NCBI GenBank assembly: GCA_934149275.1
Contig: CAKPEG010000001.1
Location: 111,041-175,040 of the forward strand
DNA length: 64,000 nucleotides
Source of the DNA: an uncultured Clostridia bacterium
Lineage (GTDB): Bacteria; Bacillota; Clostridia; TANB77; CAG-508
Direction of reading: 5' to 3'
Each line of letters starts with the position of its first letter. Within the stretch, counting starts at the first letter, position 1. Of this stretch, positions 43,564-53,109 are shown in pieces. The translations under genes were made by a program, and so were the position numbers. The notes under the pieces are model-generated. The model did not search any database, was not told the origin of the DNA, and was given only the letters and a program-made list of their open reading frames with translations.

Positions 43564-45609
43564 CTATGGAAAAGCTAATGTAGTATCTTTATTAAAGTCA
43601 ATATCTTTTGTTATCTTAGTATTTCCATCAATAATTAAAGCTACTTGCATATTTCCTTTACCATATATCGTTATTGTAGGTTTAGTAGTAACATCATATT
43701 TTTCTCCACCATAAGTATTATCTCCTACTTTTAATTCAACTTTTGCAGTTGTAACACCAGGTGTATCTGTATTGGTTGAATTTGTTTTATCATCTGATGT
43801 ATTTGTTGGCGTTTTAGCTTGAACATATTTAGATAAATCAATTGTAACAGCAACTGATTTTGTTTTTTGAACTTTATTTACTGTTATTGTAATTACTTCA
43901 TCAGTCTTAGCTTTATCAGTATTACTTTGTTTTAAAACTATTCCATCAGATTTATCATTATTTTCTGTATATTCAACCTTAACAGTGAATCCAGCATCCC
44001 CTATTAATTTTTTAGCTTCTTCTTCATTTTTTCCTAAAGCATTTGGTACATCAACCTTATCGCTACCTTTACTTATTGTAAGAGTTAAATCTGCATTATC
44101 TTTAAATTCAATACCTGATTGGATTGTCTGTCTGATAATTAATCCAGTTTTTAAACTATCACTATTCTCATCTTCATATGTTATTTTACCAACATATCCA
44201 AGGTCAGCCAATAACTTTTCAGCTTCTTCTGTTGTCTTTCCAGTTAAATCAATCATTTTTAAAGTTTTAGCTTCTCTTTCTTTTCTAACATAAATTGTTA
44301 TTTGATCTTTTACTTTAATCTTTCTATTTTCAACATAATTTGGATTTTGTTTAACAACTTGACCAGGTTCTACAGTTTCACCATTAATTGTCTCATCTTC
44401 AACATATTCAATCTTCAAATCATTTTTCTTTTTGAATTCTGTACTATTGTAAATTTCTACAGCCTGTTGCTCTGTAAGTCTTACTCCAGAAGCATTCTTA
44501 ACCAAATTAGGTATTTGAACATCTTTAGATTTAGTTAAATTCATTATTAAAATTGTTCCACCAAGTGCAACACTGAATAATATAACAGCAATTAAGATAA
44601 ATGAAAGGAATATATGATCTTTCATAAATCCAAAGAAACCTCTTTTTTTCTTATTTCTTGGTCTTACAACTTCTTCCTCCTCATCATCATCTTTAATAGC
44701 TTTATTATCTATATCATATAATGTTGATAATTTTTGAGTTTGTAATGTATCAAACTTTTTATTAATTTTTACAAAATCATCATCAGGTCTTTTCAAAGCC
44801 GTACTTAAATCAATAAGCATCTCTGTTGCACTCTGATATCTATCAGCAGGATCTTTTTGCATAGCTTTTAAAATTATATTATTAACACTAATTGGAATCT
44901 GTGGATTCAATTTTCTAGGTTCAATAGGATCTTCCTGAACTTGCATCAAAGCAACTGAAACAGGCGTATCAGCATCAAAAGGGACCCTACCTGTAAGCAT
45001 TTCATACATAACAATTCCAAGTGAATAAATATCAGATTTTGCATCTGTTACTCCACCTTTAGCATGCTCTGGTGAAAAATAATGAACAGAACCAATCGTT
45101 GTTCCAAAAGCCGTTATTGTAGAATTTGAAACCGCCTTAGCTATACCAAAATCAGTAACTTTAGCCATTCCATCTTCAGTAATAATTATATTATGAGGCT
45201 TAATGTCTCTATGTATCAAATTGTTTTTATGAGCTGTTTCCAAAGCTGAAGCTATTTGAATTGCAATATTTACAGACCATTTCCAAGATAGTTTTCCATC
45301 TTCAACAATTATTTCTTTTAAAGTTTTACCTTGAATAAGCTCCATTACAATATAATAAACATCGCCCTCATTTCCAACATCATAAATTGAAACAATATTT
45401 GGGTGTGTCAAACTAGCAGCAGTTTGAGCCTCAGATTTAAATCTTCTTATAAATTCAATATCAGTAATAAATTCCTCTTTTAAAACTTTAACAGCAACAA
45501 ATCTATTTAGCACATGACATTTTGCCTTGTACACTGTTGCCATTCCACCAACACCTATTTTTTCTAATATTTCATACCTATTAGCAAGCATTCTTCCTAT
45601 TAGATTCAT
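43564..45609 (-). CDS. prkC: PASTA-domain Ser/Thr protein kinase
   Basis: A 681-residue membrane kinase: kinase domain about 12-270 (IGVGGMATVYKA, Lys41, HRDIKPHN with Asp135, DFG 153-155), acidic/basic linker, one transmembrane helix (about 332-357), and three PASTA domains (about 364-585). A Ser/Thr-rich linker and a final beta domain follow. PrkC/PknB kinases sense muropeptides or lipid II and regulate wall synthesis; in Bacillus PrkC also triggers germination. The partner phosphatase gene is 41 bp upstream. Confidence 0.96.
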   Translation of the reverse strand: MNLIGRMLANRYEILEKIGVGGMATVYKAKCHVLNRFVAVKVLKEEFITDIEFIRRFKSEAQTAASLTHPNIVSIYDVGNEGDVYYIVMELIQGKTLKEIIVEDGKLSWKWSVNIAIQIASALETAHKNNLIHRDIKPHNIIITEDGMAKVTDFGIAKAVSNSTITAFGTTIGSVHYFSPEHAKGGVTDAKSDIYSLGIVMYEMLTGRVPFDADTPVSVALMQVQEDPIEPRKLNPQIPISVNNIILKAMQKDPADRYQSATEMLIDLSTALKRPDDDFVKINKKFDTLQTQKLSTLYDIDNKAIKDDDEEEEVVRPRNKKKRGFFGFMKDHIFLSFILIAVILFSVALGGTILIMNLTKSKDVQIPNLVKNASGVRLTEQQAVEIYNSTEFKKKNDLKIEYVEDETINGETVEPGQVVKQNPNYVENRKIKVKDQITIYVRKEREAKTLKMIDLTGKTTEEAEKLLADLGYVGKITYEDENSDSLKTGLIIRQTIQSGIEFKDNADLTLTISKGSDKVDVPNALGKNEEEAKKLIGDAGFTVKVEYTENNDKSDGIVLKQSNTDKAKTDEVITITVNKVQKTKSVAVTIDLSKYVQAKTPTNTSDDKTNSTNTDTPGVTTAKVELKVGDNTYGGEKYDVTTKPTITIYGKGNMQVALIIDGNTKITKDIDFNKDTTLAFP

Positions 45610-45650
45610 ATATTTATCTCTCCCTTTACTAAAAAGATATTAATAATTTA

Positions 45651-46388
45651 CTATCTATTATCTATAACAATAACTGTTATATTATCTAGACCACCTGCAT
45701 TATTTGCTTCATCAACTAATACATCTGTAACATCTTCATCTGTGTTTTCTTTGATTATATCAAAGATTTTTTCTTCCCTTACCATATTAGTCAGTCCATC
45801 AGAACAAATAACCAATATATCGTTTTTATTTAAAACTGTGTATATCAAATCAGGTTCAACAACCTCATCTGTGCCTAAAGCCTTAATAAGTAAATTCTTT
45901 TTAGGATGATGATAAGCCTCTTCTCTAGTAATCTCACCATCTTGAATTAATTTCTCAACATAACTATGATCAGTAGTTATCTTCTTCATTTTATTCTTAC
46001 GAATTCTATATATTCTACTATCACCAATATGTCCAATATAAACTTTATTTTTATAAATCATTAATACTTCTAAAGTTGTACCCATATCCTGCAATTCTTC
46101 GTCTTCCTCAGATTCCTCATATATTGCAGAATTTGCAAAAGCAATTGCATCCTCAAGTAAATCAAGTATCGACTGCTTATCCTTAGAAATATCATCAAAC
46201 TTTTCAGTTATAAATTTTGAAACAGCTTGAATCGCTACTTTGCTAGCAATTTCGCCACCTTTATAGCCACCCATTCCATCAGCTAAAATATAAAGATTCA
46301 AACCATTATCTTTATTTTCAGATACTAAAAAACTATCTTGATTCATACTTCTAGCTTTTCCTATATCTGTTTTAGTAAGTACTTTCAT
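45651..46388 (-). CDS. prpC: PP2C-family Ser/Thr phosphatase (PrpC/Stp)
   Basis: A 245-residue PPM phosphatase with the expected motifs: RSMNQDS, LADGMGGYKGGEIAS, VYIGHIGDSRIYRIR, TTDHSYV, VICSDGLTNMV and LDNITVIVI, which supply the metal-binding aspartates. It reverses phosphorylation by PrkC. Of two adjacent ATG codons the second (46388) has the better 6-bp distance to GGAG. It begins 3 bp beyond the rlmN stop, so it is translationally linked to rlmN. Confidence 0.95.
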   Translation of the reverse strand: MKVLTKTDIGKARSMNQDSFLVSENKDNGLNLYILADGMGGYKGGEIASKVAIQAVSKFITEKFDDISKDKQSILDLLEDAIAFANSAIYEESEEDEELQDMGTTLEVLMIYKNKVYIGHIGDSRIYRIRKNKMKKITTDHSYVEKLIQDGEITREEAYHHPKKNLLIKALGTDEVVEPDLIYTVLNKNDILVICSDGLTNMVREEKIFDIIKENTDEDVTDVLVDEANNAGGLDNITVIVIDNR

Positions 46389-46391
46389 CAT

Positions 46392-47423
46392 CTACTCCTT
46401 TTTTAATTCCGCTCTTCTCAACTGTCCACAAGCAGCATCTATATCAGATCCTAGCTCTCTCCTAATAGTAGCAACAATTCCATTATCGTTTAGATAATCT
46501 CTAAACCTAATAATATTATCATTTGTACTCTTTGTATATTTACCATTCTCTATTTTATTTATAGGAATTAAATTAACATGACAAAGCATTCCCCTTAATA
46601 ATTTAACTAATTCTTTAGCATCATCTAAATTATCATTATTATCCTTCGCTAAAGCATATTCAAAAGAAATTCTTTTATTTGTTATCTTTATATACTCTTT
46701 ACATGCACGCATCAATTCTTCAATCGGATATGCCTTATTTACCGGCATCATCTCACTTCTCTTTTCATTATTACTACTATGTAATGAAACTGATAAAGTA
46801 CATTGTATATTCTCTTCAGCCAATCTATATATATTAGGAACAACACCACTTGTTGAAATACTTATATGTCTTGTCCCTATATTAAGTCCTTTTGGATGAT
46901 TAATTATATTTATTGCCTTTATTACATTATCATAATTATCTAAAGGCTCTCCAATTCCCATAAAAACAATATTAGAAATTCGAACATTCTCTTCTCTTTG
47001 AACTGCTAAAATTTGTTCAACAATCTCTCCAGCTTCCAAATTTCTTGAAAAAGGAATTCCAGTAGAAGCACAGAATTTGCATCCCATCTTACATCCGACT
47101 TGTGAAGAAACACATATAGTATACCCATATTTATATTGCATTAATACAGATTCAATTGCATTCCCATCAAGTACATCAAAAAGAAATTTTTTTGTTCCAT
47201 CCTTTGATTCTAATTTTCTTATTATTTTAAAATTATGTAAGTCATACTTTTCCTTTAAAGCTTCTCTAAAGTCTTTAGAAAGATTTGTCATATCATCAAA
47301 GCTTTGTACATTTTCTTGATGAATCCATTTAAAGATTTGTTCAGCCCTAAAAGGCTTTTGTCCTAAAGAAACCATTTCATTCTTTAATTCATCTAAAGTA
47401 AAACTCTTAATGTTTGTTTTCAA
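46392..47423 (-). CDS. rlmN: Dual-specificity 23S rRNA/tRNA (adenine-C2)-methyltransferase
   Basis: A 343-residue radical SAM enzyme with CKMGCKFCAST as its cluster motif and the RlmN signatures FMGIGEPLDNYDNV, ISTSGVVP, LSVSLHSSNNEKR and LIPIN. The C-terminal catalytic Cys is in DIDAACGQLR. It methylates A2503 of 23S rRNA and A37 of some tRNAs. The start codon is TTG behind GGAGGG. It is the first gene of the rlmN-prpC-prkC-rpe operon, with a promoter at 47456-47484. Confidence 0.97.
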   Translation of the reverse strand: MKTNIKSFTLDELKNEMVSLGQKPFRAEQIFKWIHQENVQSFDDMTNLSKDFREALKEKYDLHNFKIIRKLESKDGTKKFLFDVLDGNAIESVLMQYKYGYTICVSSQVGCKMGCKFCASTGIPFSRNLEAGEIVEQILAVQREENVRISNIVFMGIGEPLDNYDNVIKAINIINHPKGLNIGTRHISISTSGVVPNIYRLAEENIQCTLSVSLHSSNNEKRSEMMPVNKAYPIEELMRACKEYIKITNKRISFEYALAKDNNDNLDDAKELVKLLRGMLCHVNLIPINKIENGKYTKSTNDNIIRFRDYLNDNGIVATIRRELGSDIDAACGQLRRAELKKE

Positions 47424-47455
47424 AAAAAGCCCTCCAATGCTATTTTATATAGAAA

Positions 47456-47484
47456 GTTATACCATATAGAGAAAATTTTTTCAA
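47456..47484 (-). promoter_or_regulatory. Promoter of the rlmN-prpC-prkC operon
   Basis: Minus-strand TTGAAA (47479-47484), a 17-bp spacer, then TATAAC (47456-47461). Confidence 0.65.
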
Positions 47485-47504
47485 TAGTTTTTGAACATTA
47501 TAAA

Positions 47505-47535
47505 AGCCAGAATATAAAAATATTATACTCTGGCT
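47505..47535 (-). terminator. Terminator of the large glycan operon
   Basis: AGCCAGA (47505-47511) pairs with TCTGGCT (47529-47535), with an inner A/T stem. It lies just past the stop at 47550. Confidence 0.7.
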
Positions 47536-47549
47536 AATTACAAAAATAC

Positions 47550-49031
47550 TTACTCATTATTTTTAATTATATATTTTAACTTTAATTCATTATATCGTTC
47601 AAATATCCAATACAAAAAAGGTGCAGAAATTAATGATATCATAACATATTGATCATACCTATATCTTGATTGAACTTCTATAAATATATGTGCACAGAAA
47701 AATAAAACAAAAATTATTTTAAATAATTCATTATATTCTTCTTTATTATATTTTTCTTTATTAGTAAATTTTTTCAAAATTACTACAAGCAAACAAACGC
47801 ATAATAACGAAACATATTGAATATATCCATAATAGATAATAACATCATTTATTATACTATCCTTAATATTTCCATTTGCAAATTCAATTTGGTTATCATA
47901 TTCTCCGCAAAAACTTACCATTTTTTTCATTATGCTTCTAAATGTTCCTCTAAAATTTTCCAAACACAATTCACTAATTTTGTTTTTACACTCTTCATTA
48001 TATAAATCATAATCAAAATTCAATTTTTCTAAATCAAAATACACTTGTGTTTGTTCTGCATTTTTAGTAGGAATACCATATAAACCTTTTCCATCCAATC
48101 CTAATATAAATTTAAAATATTTTGCATTAGCACTAATTGCAGAATTGGGTACAATACTCATTTCCACAACTGTATAATCAAAAATTTTTATAACTGAAAC
48201 ATATGAAATACAAAGCAAAATTAAACAAACAAGTATCTCTTTCCAATTTTGAAACTTATTCAAAAACATTTTCCATATCTTAAAAGCAATAAAACCTAAT
48301 AAAAAAACAACTGAACTTGGTCTTAAAATAGTTGATAAAGCAACCATAATTCCACTACCAACATACCACTTCTTTTTTTCTTTCATAAACATCCAAATAG
48401 CTAATAATATTATAAAAGTAGAAATATGTTGATTATTAATAATAGATGAACCAGCAATATTAAATAATAAAAAAGAATAAATTAACGAAGCAATAATACC
48501 AACTTTTCTATCATATGTTATAGATGCAATCTTGCAAATTAATACATTACTTAGTGACATTGCAACTGCCTCAAAAAACTTTAGTACAATCAACTTACTT
48601 CCGAAAATTTTCATAATTAAAGCCAAGTACATAACAAAGCCTACTTGAAAATTATAAAAATAAAAATAATTAGTTTTATCAAAAGATAATGCTGAAAATG
48701 TTCCATTTACCACTTCTTTTGCTCCGTTTATAAGAACTTCATAATCACTTACTGCAGGAGACCTAGCAAATACTCCCCATATAAGATAAGCAAAAAAAGA
48801 AAGACAAAACAATATGACCTCATATTTTTTACTTTTTTCAAAAAATTTATAACAACCAAAAATACAAATACCATATATAATCGGTAATATCAATGTAATT
48901 TTAAAAGCAGGATTATAATATTGATACATTGTACAATATATTAAATAAATTATTATTACACTAACAAAAACAACATTTACAACATTAGAAAAAAATAAAT
49001 TCCAAATATTTTTTTCAACTTTTTCCGTCAT
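47550..49031 (-). CDS. Polytopic membrane glycosyltransferase (GT-C, GT39-like)
   Basis: A 493-residue protein with about eleven hydrophobic helices and a first extracytoplasmic loop containing FARSPAVSDYEVLINGAKEV, where GT-C enzymes carry acidic catalytic residues. Such proteins use polyprenyl-phosphate sugars on the outer membrane face. The two GT2 genes just upstream (49036-50943) are of the type that makes polyprenyl-phosphate sugars, so the three probably act together to decorate a surface polymer. It is last in the operon. Confidence 0.78.
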   Translation of the reverse strand: MTEKVEKNIWNLFFSNVVNVVFVSVIIIYLIYCTMYQYYNPAFKITLILPIIYGICIFGCYKFFEKSKKYEVILFCLSFFAYLIWGVFARSPAVSDYEVLINGAKEVVNGTFSALSFDKTNYFYFYNFQVGFVMYLALIMKIFGSKLIVLKFFEAVAMSLSNVLICKIASITYDRKVGIIASLIYSFLLFNIAGSSIINNQHISTFIILLAIWMFMKEKKKWYVGSGIMVALSTILRPSSVVFLLGFIAFKIWKMFLNKFQNWKEILVCLILLCISYVSVIKIFDYTVVEMSIVPNSAISANAKYFKFILGLDGKGLYGIPTKNAEQTQVYFDLEKLNFDYDLYNEECKNKISELCLENFRGTFRSIMKKMVSFCGEYDNQIEFANGNIKDSIINDVIIYYGYIQYVSLLCVCLLVVILKKFTNKEKYNKEEYNELFKIIFVLFFCAHIFIEVQSRYRYDQYVMISLISAPFLYWIFERYNELKLKYIIKNNE

Positions 49032-49035
49032 ATTT

Positions 49036-49983
49036 TCATGCTCCTTTATCTATATTAATTTTTTCGTTTATAATATATTCTGGTCTTCCTTTACTCTCAT
49101 CATATATTCTAGATATGTATTCGGATATTATCCATAAAGAAAGCAATTGTATACCTGCAAAAAAAGTTATACATACCATAATCGAAGTCCAACCAGGAGT
49201 TAGGTTGTTCCATTTTCCGAAATATGAACATAAAGAATATATTAATACAACTATAGAAAATATAATAGATAATATTCCCAATCCTCCAACCAATTTCATA
49301 GGTTTAGAAGAAAAACTCAAAATTCCATCACTTGCAAGCTTAAGCATCTTCTTCAATGGATATTTTGTTTCACCTAACTCTCTCTTAGGCCTATCATATA
49401 AAAATTCTTTTTGCTCAAATCCAACCCAACTAAACAATCCTCTCAAAAATTTATTATGTTCAGGCAAACTATTTATAACATCAATTACTTTTCTATCAAC
49501 TAATCTAAAATCCCCCGTATTTTTTGGAATTTCAACTTCTGACATCGCATTTAAAAAACTATAAAACACTTGAGCAGTTAATATTTTAAAAGCAGACTCG
49601 CCTTTTCTAGTCTTTCTTTTTCCGTAAATTACATCATTTCCATCTTCCCATAGCTTTAACATTTCAGGTATCAATTCTGGTGGATCCTGTAAATCAGCAT
49701 CCATAATCACAACAGCATCACCAGTAACATATTTAATACCAGCAGTAACAGCTGCTTGATGCCCAAAATTTCTTGAAAACGAAATAATTTTAACACATTT
49801 ATCGTTATCAGCTATACTCTTTAAAATACTTAATGTTTTATCTTTACTACCATCATTTACAAATATAATTTCATATACATATTTATCAGATAAACTTTTC
49901 AAAACTGCACTAACTCTATCATAACAAATTTTGGCAACCTCTTCCTCATAATACATAGGAATTACAACAGATACTTTATTCAT
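49036..49983 (-). CDS. GtrB/DPM1-like polyprenyl-phosphate glycosyltransferase
   Basis: A 315-residue GT2 protein: GT-A domain with VVIPMYYEEEVA, VNDGSKDKT, SFSRNFGHQAAVTAGI and the DxD-type MDADLQDPPELI, then two C-terminal helices (about 230-300). This is the architecture of bactoprenol glucosyltransferase GtrB. It transfers a sugar from a nucleotide donor to undecaprenyl phosphate. The ATG at 49983 follows GGTGA; an ATG at 49995 is also possible. It is 4 bp from the GT-C gene. Confidence 0.88.
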   Translation of the reverse strand: MNKVSVVIPMYYEEEVAKICYDRVSAVLKSLSDKYVYEIIFVNDGSKDKTLSILKSIADNDKCVKIISFSRNFGHQAAVTAGIKYVTGDAVVIMDADLQDPPELIPEMLKLWEDGNDVIYGKRKTRKGESAFKILTAQVFYSFLNAMSEVEIPKNTGDFRLVDRKVIDVINSLPEHNKFLRGLFSWVGFEQKEFLYDRPKRELGETKYPLKKMLKLASDGILSFSSKPMKLVGGLGILSIIFSIVVLIYSLCSYFGKWNNLTPGWTSIMVCITFFAGIQLLSLWIISEYISRIYDESKGRPEYIINEKINIDKGA

Positions 49984-50004
49984 AATTTTCACCATTTTCT
50001 CATA

Positions 50005-50943
50005 TTACTTTTTAATAGATTTTTCTGTCTCTTTTACAATATAAATAGGTCTATTCTTAATCTCCATATACTCTTTAGACATATATTGTCCCATAATGCC
50101 AAGACAGAAAAGCTGAACTCCACTAACAAATAAGACAATACACACCATAGAAGGCCATCCTGAAACAGGATCACCATATGTACATGTTCTAACAATAATA
50201 ACAATAATCATTATAAACGCAAGCAAACAGAACAAAATTCCAGCCAAAGTTGCAATCATTAAAGGTGCTGTTGAAAAAGCAGTAATACCATCTAACGCAT
50301 AGAAAAACAACTTCCAAAAATTCCATTTAGTTTTTCCAGCTGAGCGCTCAATATTATCATAAGCAATCCACTTAGTATTAAAACCAACCCAACTAAAAAT
50401 GCCTTTTGAAAATCTATTATACTCTGTAACTTCTAATATACTATTTACCATTTGTCTAGTCATAAGTCTATAATCTCTTGCACCATCAACGATTTCTGTT
50501 TTAGTCATTTTATTTATTAATTTATAAAACAATTTTGAACAGAATGAAATTATAAGATTTTCACCTTTTCTTGTCTGCCTTTTAGTAGCAACACAATCAT
50601 ATTCCTTTTCAAGCAAAGTATTATACATTTCAGGTAATAAATCTGGTGGATCCTGTAAATCAACATCCATTATTGCAACATAATCACCTTCAGATGCTTG
50701 TAATCCAGCATACATTGCAGCTTCTTTGCCAAAATTTCTAGAAAATGAAACGAATCTCACTCTAGAATCTTGTATAGCATATTCTTTAACAATCTCTAAT
50801 GTTTTATCTTTAGAGCCATCATTAACAAAAATAAATTCAAATTCTGCTTCTATCTTAGCAGAAACCTCTGTTATCTTGTCATAAAAAATTTTTATTGCTT
50901 CCTCTTCATTATAAACAGGTACAATTATTGATATTTTATCCAT
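50005..50943 (-). CDS. GtrB/DPM1-like polyprenyl-phosphate glycosyltransferase, second copy
   Basis: A 312-residue protein with the same domain plan as its neighbour at 49036: IIVPVYNEEEAI, VNDGSKDKT, SFSRNFGKEAAMYAGL, MDVDLQDPPDLL and two C-terminal helices. The start at 50943 has AAGAGG 8 bp upstream; the longer frame does not. The pair probably arose by tandem duplication and may load different sugars on the lipid carrier. Confidence 0.88.
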   Translation of the reverse strand: MDKISIIVPVYNEEEAIKIFYDKITEVSAKIEAEFEFIFVNDGSKDKTLEIVKEYAIQDSRVRFVSFSRNFGKEAAMYAGLQASEGDYVAIMDVDLQDPPDLLPEMYNTLLEKEYDCVATKRQTRKGENLIISFCSKLFYKLINKMTKTEIVDGARDYRLMTRQMVNSILEVTEYNRFSKGIFSWVGFNTKWIAYDNIERSAGKTKWNFWKLFFYALDGITAFSTAPLMIATLAGILFCLLAFIMIIVIIVRTCTYGDPVSGWPSMVCIVLFVSGVQLFCLGIMGQYMSKEYMEIKNRPIYIVKETEKSIKK

Positions 50944-51003
50944 ATGAAAAACCTCTTTTACAAATAATTTTCTCATCTATTTCATTTGTAATACTATATA
51001 TAT

Positions 51004-52110
51004 TTACCTATTTGAATATTTTTTTATTATAGCATCCGCTATTCTTTGGCTTGCCTTACCATCTCCATAAGGATTTGCACTATGAGCCATCTTATCATAT
51101 TCTTCTTTATTTTCAAGTAATTCTTTTGTCAATTTATAAATTGTTTCTTCATCTGTTCCAGCTAATTTTAATGTTCCTGCATCTATTCCTTCTGGTCTTT
51201 CAGTTGTATCTCTTAATACTAATACTGGTTTTCCAAGTGAAGGTGCCTCTTCTTGAATTCCACCACTATCTGTTAAAATTAAATATGATTTAGCTAAGAA
51301 ATTATGAAAATCAATTACTTCAAGTGGATCAATTAATTTTACTTTATCATCATCTCCAAAAATCTCATTAGCAACATCTCTAACCTTTGGATTCAAATGA
51401 ACTGGATATACCACTTTAACATCAGGAAATTCATCAGTTATTCTCTTAATAGCTTTAAACATTCCTCTCATTGGCTCTCCAAGATTTTCTCTTCTATGAG
51501 CTGTAAGAAGAATCATTCTATCGTTTCCTATCCAATCAAATATTGGATGTGAATAATCTTCTTTTACTGTTGTTGCCAAAGCATCAATTGCAGTATTTCC
51601 TGTAACATATATTTTTGATTCGTCTTTATTTTCTTTTAATAAACTCTTTTTACTATTTTCAGTTGGAGCAAAATGCATATCAGCCATAACCCCAACCATT
51701 TGTCTATTCATTTCCTCAGGATATGGTGAATATTTATTCCATGTACGAAGTCCTGCTTCAACATGTCCAATATCAACTTGATTATAGTAAGCAGCTAAAG
51801 CTCCTGCAAATGTTGTCGTTGTATCTCCATGAACTAAAACAATATCTGGTTTTACTTCTTTTATAACATCTTCTAATCCATATAAAACTCTGCTTGTAAT
51901 ATCACTTAATGTTTGTCCTTGCTTCATAATATCCAAGTCATAATCAGGTTTTATATCAAAAACTTCTAAAACTTGATCTAACATTTGTCTATGTTGAGCA
52001 GTAACACAAACAATACATTCAATCTCTTTTCTACTCTTTAGTTCTTTAACAAGTGGAGCCATCTTTATAGCTTCCGGTCTTGTTCCAAATACAGTCATTA
52101 CTTTAATCAT
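51004..52110 (-). CDS. wecB: UDP-N-acetylglucosamine 2-epimerase (non-hydrolysing)
   Basis: A 368-residue protein, full length for WecB/MnaA, with VMTVFGTRPEAIKMAPLVKEL, VHGDTTTTFAGALAA, HVEAGLRT, TAHRRENLGEP and LTDSGGIQEEAPSLGKPVLVL. It makes UDP-ManNAc from UDP-GlcNAc, the donor for TagA-type transferases, one of which is fused into the protein encoded at 53110-55374. AAAGGAG precedes the start. Confidence 0.96.
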   Translation of the reverse strand: MIKVMTVFGTRPEAIKMAPLVKELKSRKEIECIVCVTAQHRQMLDQVLEVFDIKPDYDLDIMKQGQTLSDITSRVLYGLEDVIKEVKPDIVLVHGDTTTTFAGALAAYYNQVDIGHVEAGLRTWNKYSPYPEEMNRQMVGVMADMHFAPTENSKKSLLKENKDESKIYVTGNTAIDALATTVKEDYSHPIFDWIGNDRMILLTAHRRENLGEPMRGMFKAIKRITDEFPDVKVVYPVHLNPKVRDVANEIFGDDDKVKLIDPLEVIDFHNFLAKSYLILTDSGGIQEEAPSLGKPVLVLRDTTERPEGIDAGTLKLAGTDEETIYKLTKELLENKEEYDKMAHSANPYGDGKASQRIADAIIKKYSNR

Positions 52111-52123
52111 TTTAATCTCTCCT

Positions 52124-53101
52124 TTAATTCATTTTATTTTTTTCTACATAATATATCAAATCAGCAAAAAAAACATTAAAATACTTTAAATAAAATTTCT
52201 TTCCCATTCCATTTAAGTATATATTTTTTCTATAATTAGGAAAACGTGTACATACTTTTTCCTTAGCAAACTTAACTCCATTATTAAACATTTTCTTATT
52301 TTTAGTCTTAGCTAATCGTTTTATATATGTTGCAAGCATATATCTAACATAAATATATTCAATTTCATTTGTAAACTCATCCAAATGATTTTCATTATAA
52401 AAATCAATCAATTTTTCTAACATTATATATATATCTAACAATTTATCAGAATATGTATACGTAACAGAATTCTCTCTTTGAACATATTGATATAAAACAT
52501 CTTCAACAAAACCTATACTCTTAATATAGGGTATCAATTCATATAAAAATAACACATCTTCAAACCACAAACCAGGTTCAAATAATATTTTTTTCTTTTC
52601 GAAAAGCTCTTTCTTATATATTTTATTCCATACAACGGCATACATATTTCTTAAAAGCTCTGATTTTTCATTTCTAGTTAAATCAACTGATTCAAATCTA
52701 ATTCCAGAAGAAACTTCAACATTTTTTTTAGGATAAATGCTATTAACATCACTTGCAACAATATCAAAGTTCTTCTCAATCGCTTTATTATATAAAACTT
52801 CAAACATACGTTCAGAAACATAATCATCTGAATCCACAAAAGCTATATATTTTCCTTCAGCCATTTCAATTCCGACATTCCTAGCAACACTTTGTCCACT
52901 ATTTTCTTGAAAAAAATATTTTATCATTTCAGGATATCTTTCTTTAAATTTCAAAATAATTTTTTCCGTATCATCTGTTGAACCATCATTTATAACTATA
53001 ATCTCAATATTTTTTTTAGTTTGATTAACAAGAGATTCTAAACACTTCTCTAAATATTTTTCAGCATTATATGCTGGGACTATAATACTAATATCTTTCA
53101 T
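52124..53101 (-). CDS. GT2 glycosyltransferase
   Basis: A 325-residue protein with a standard GT2 domain: ISIIVPAYNAEKYLEKCLES, INDGSTDDT, NSGQSVARNVGIEMAEG and the DxD motif FVDSDDYVSERM, then VWNKIYKKELF and FEDVLF that are typical of capsule and wall-polymer transferases. A basic C-terminal tail may touch the membrane. It lies between wecB and the TagA-fusion gene. Its specificity is unknown. Confidence 0.9.
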   Translation of the reverse strand: MKDISIIVPAYNAEKYLEKCLESLVNQTKKNIEIIVINDGSTDDTEKIILKFKERYPEMIKYFFQENSGQSVARNVGIEMAEGKYIAFVDSDDYVSERMFEVLYNKAIEKNFDIVASDVNSIYPKKNVEVSSGIRFESVDLTRNEKSELLRNMYAVVWNKIYKKELFEKKKILFEPGLWFEDVLFLYELIPYIKSIGFVEDVLYQYVQRENSVTYTYSDKLLDIYIMLEKLIDFYNENHLDEFTNEIEYIYVRYMLATYIKRLAKTKNKKMFNNGVKFAKEKVCTRFPNYRKNIYLNGMGKKFYLKYFNVFFADLIYYVEKNKMN

Positions 53102-53109
53102 ATCTCTCC

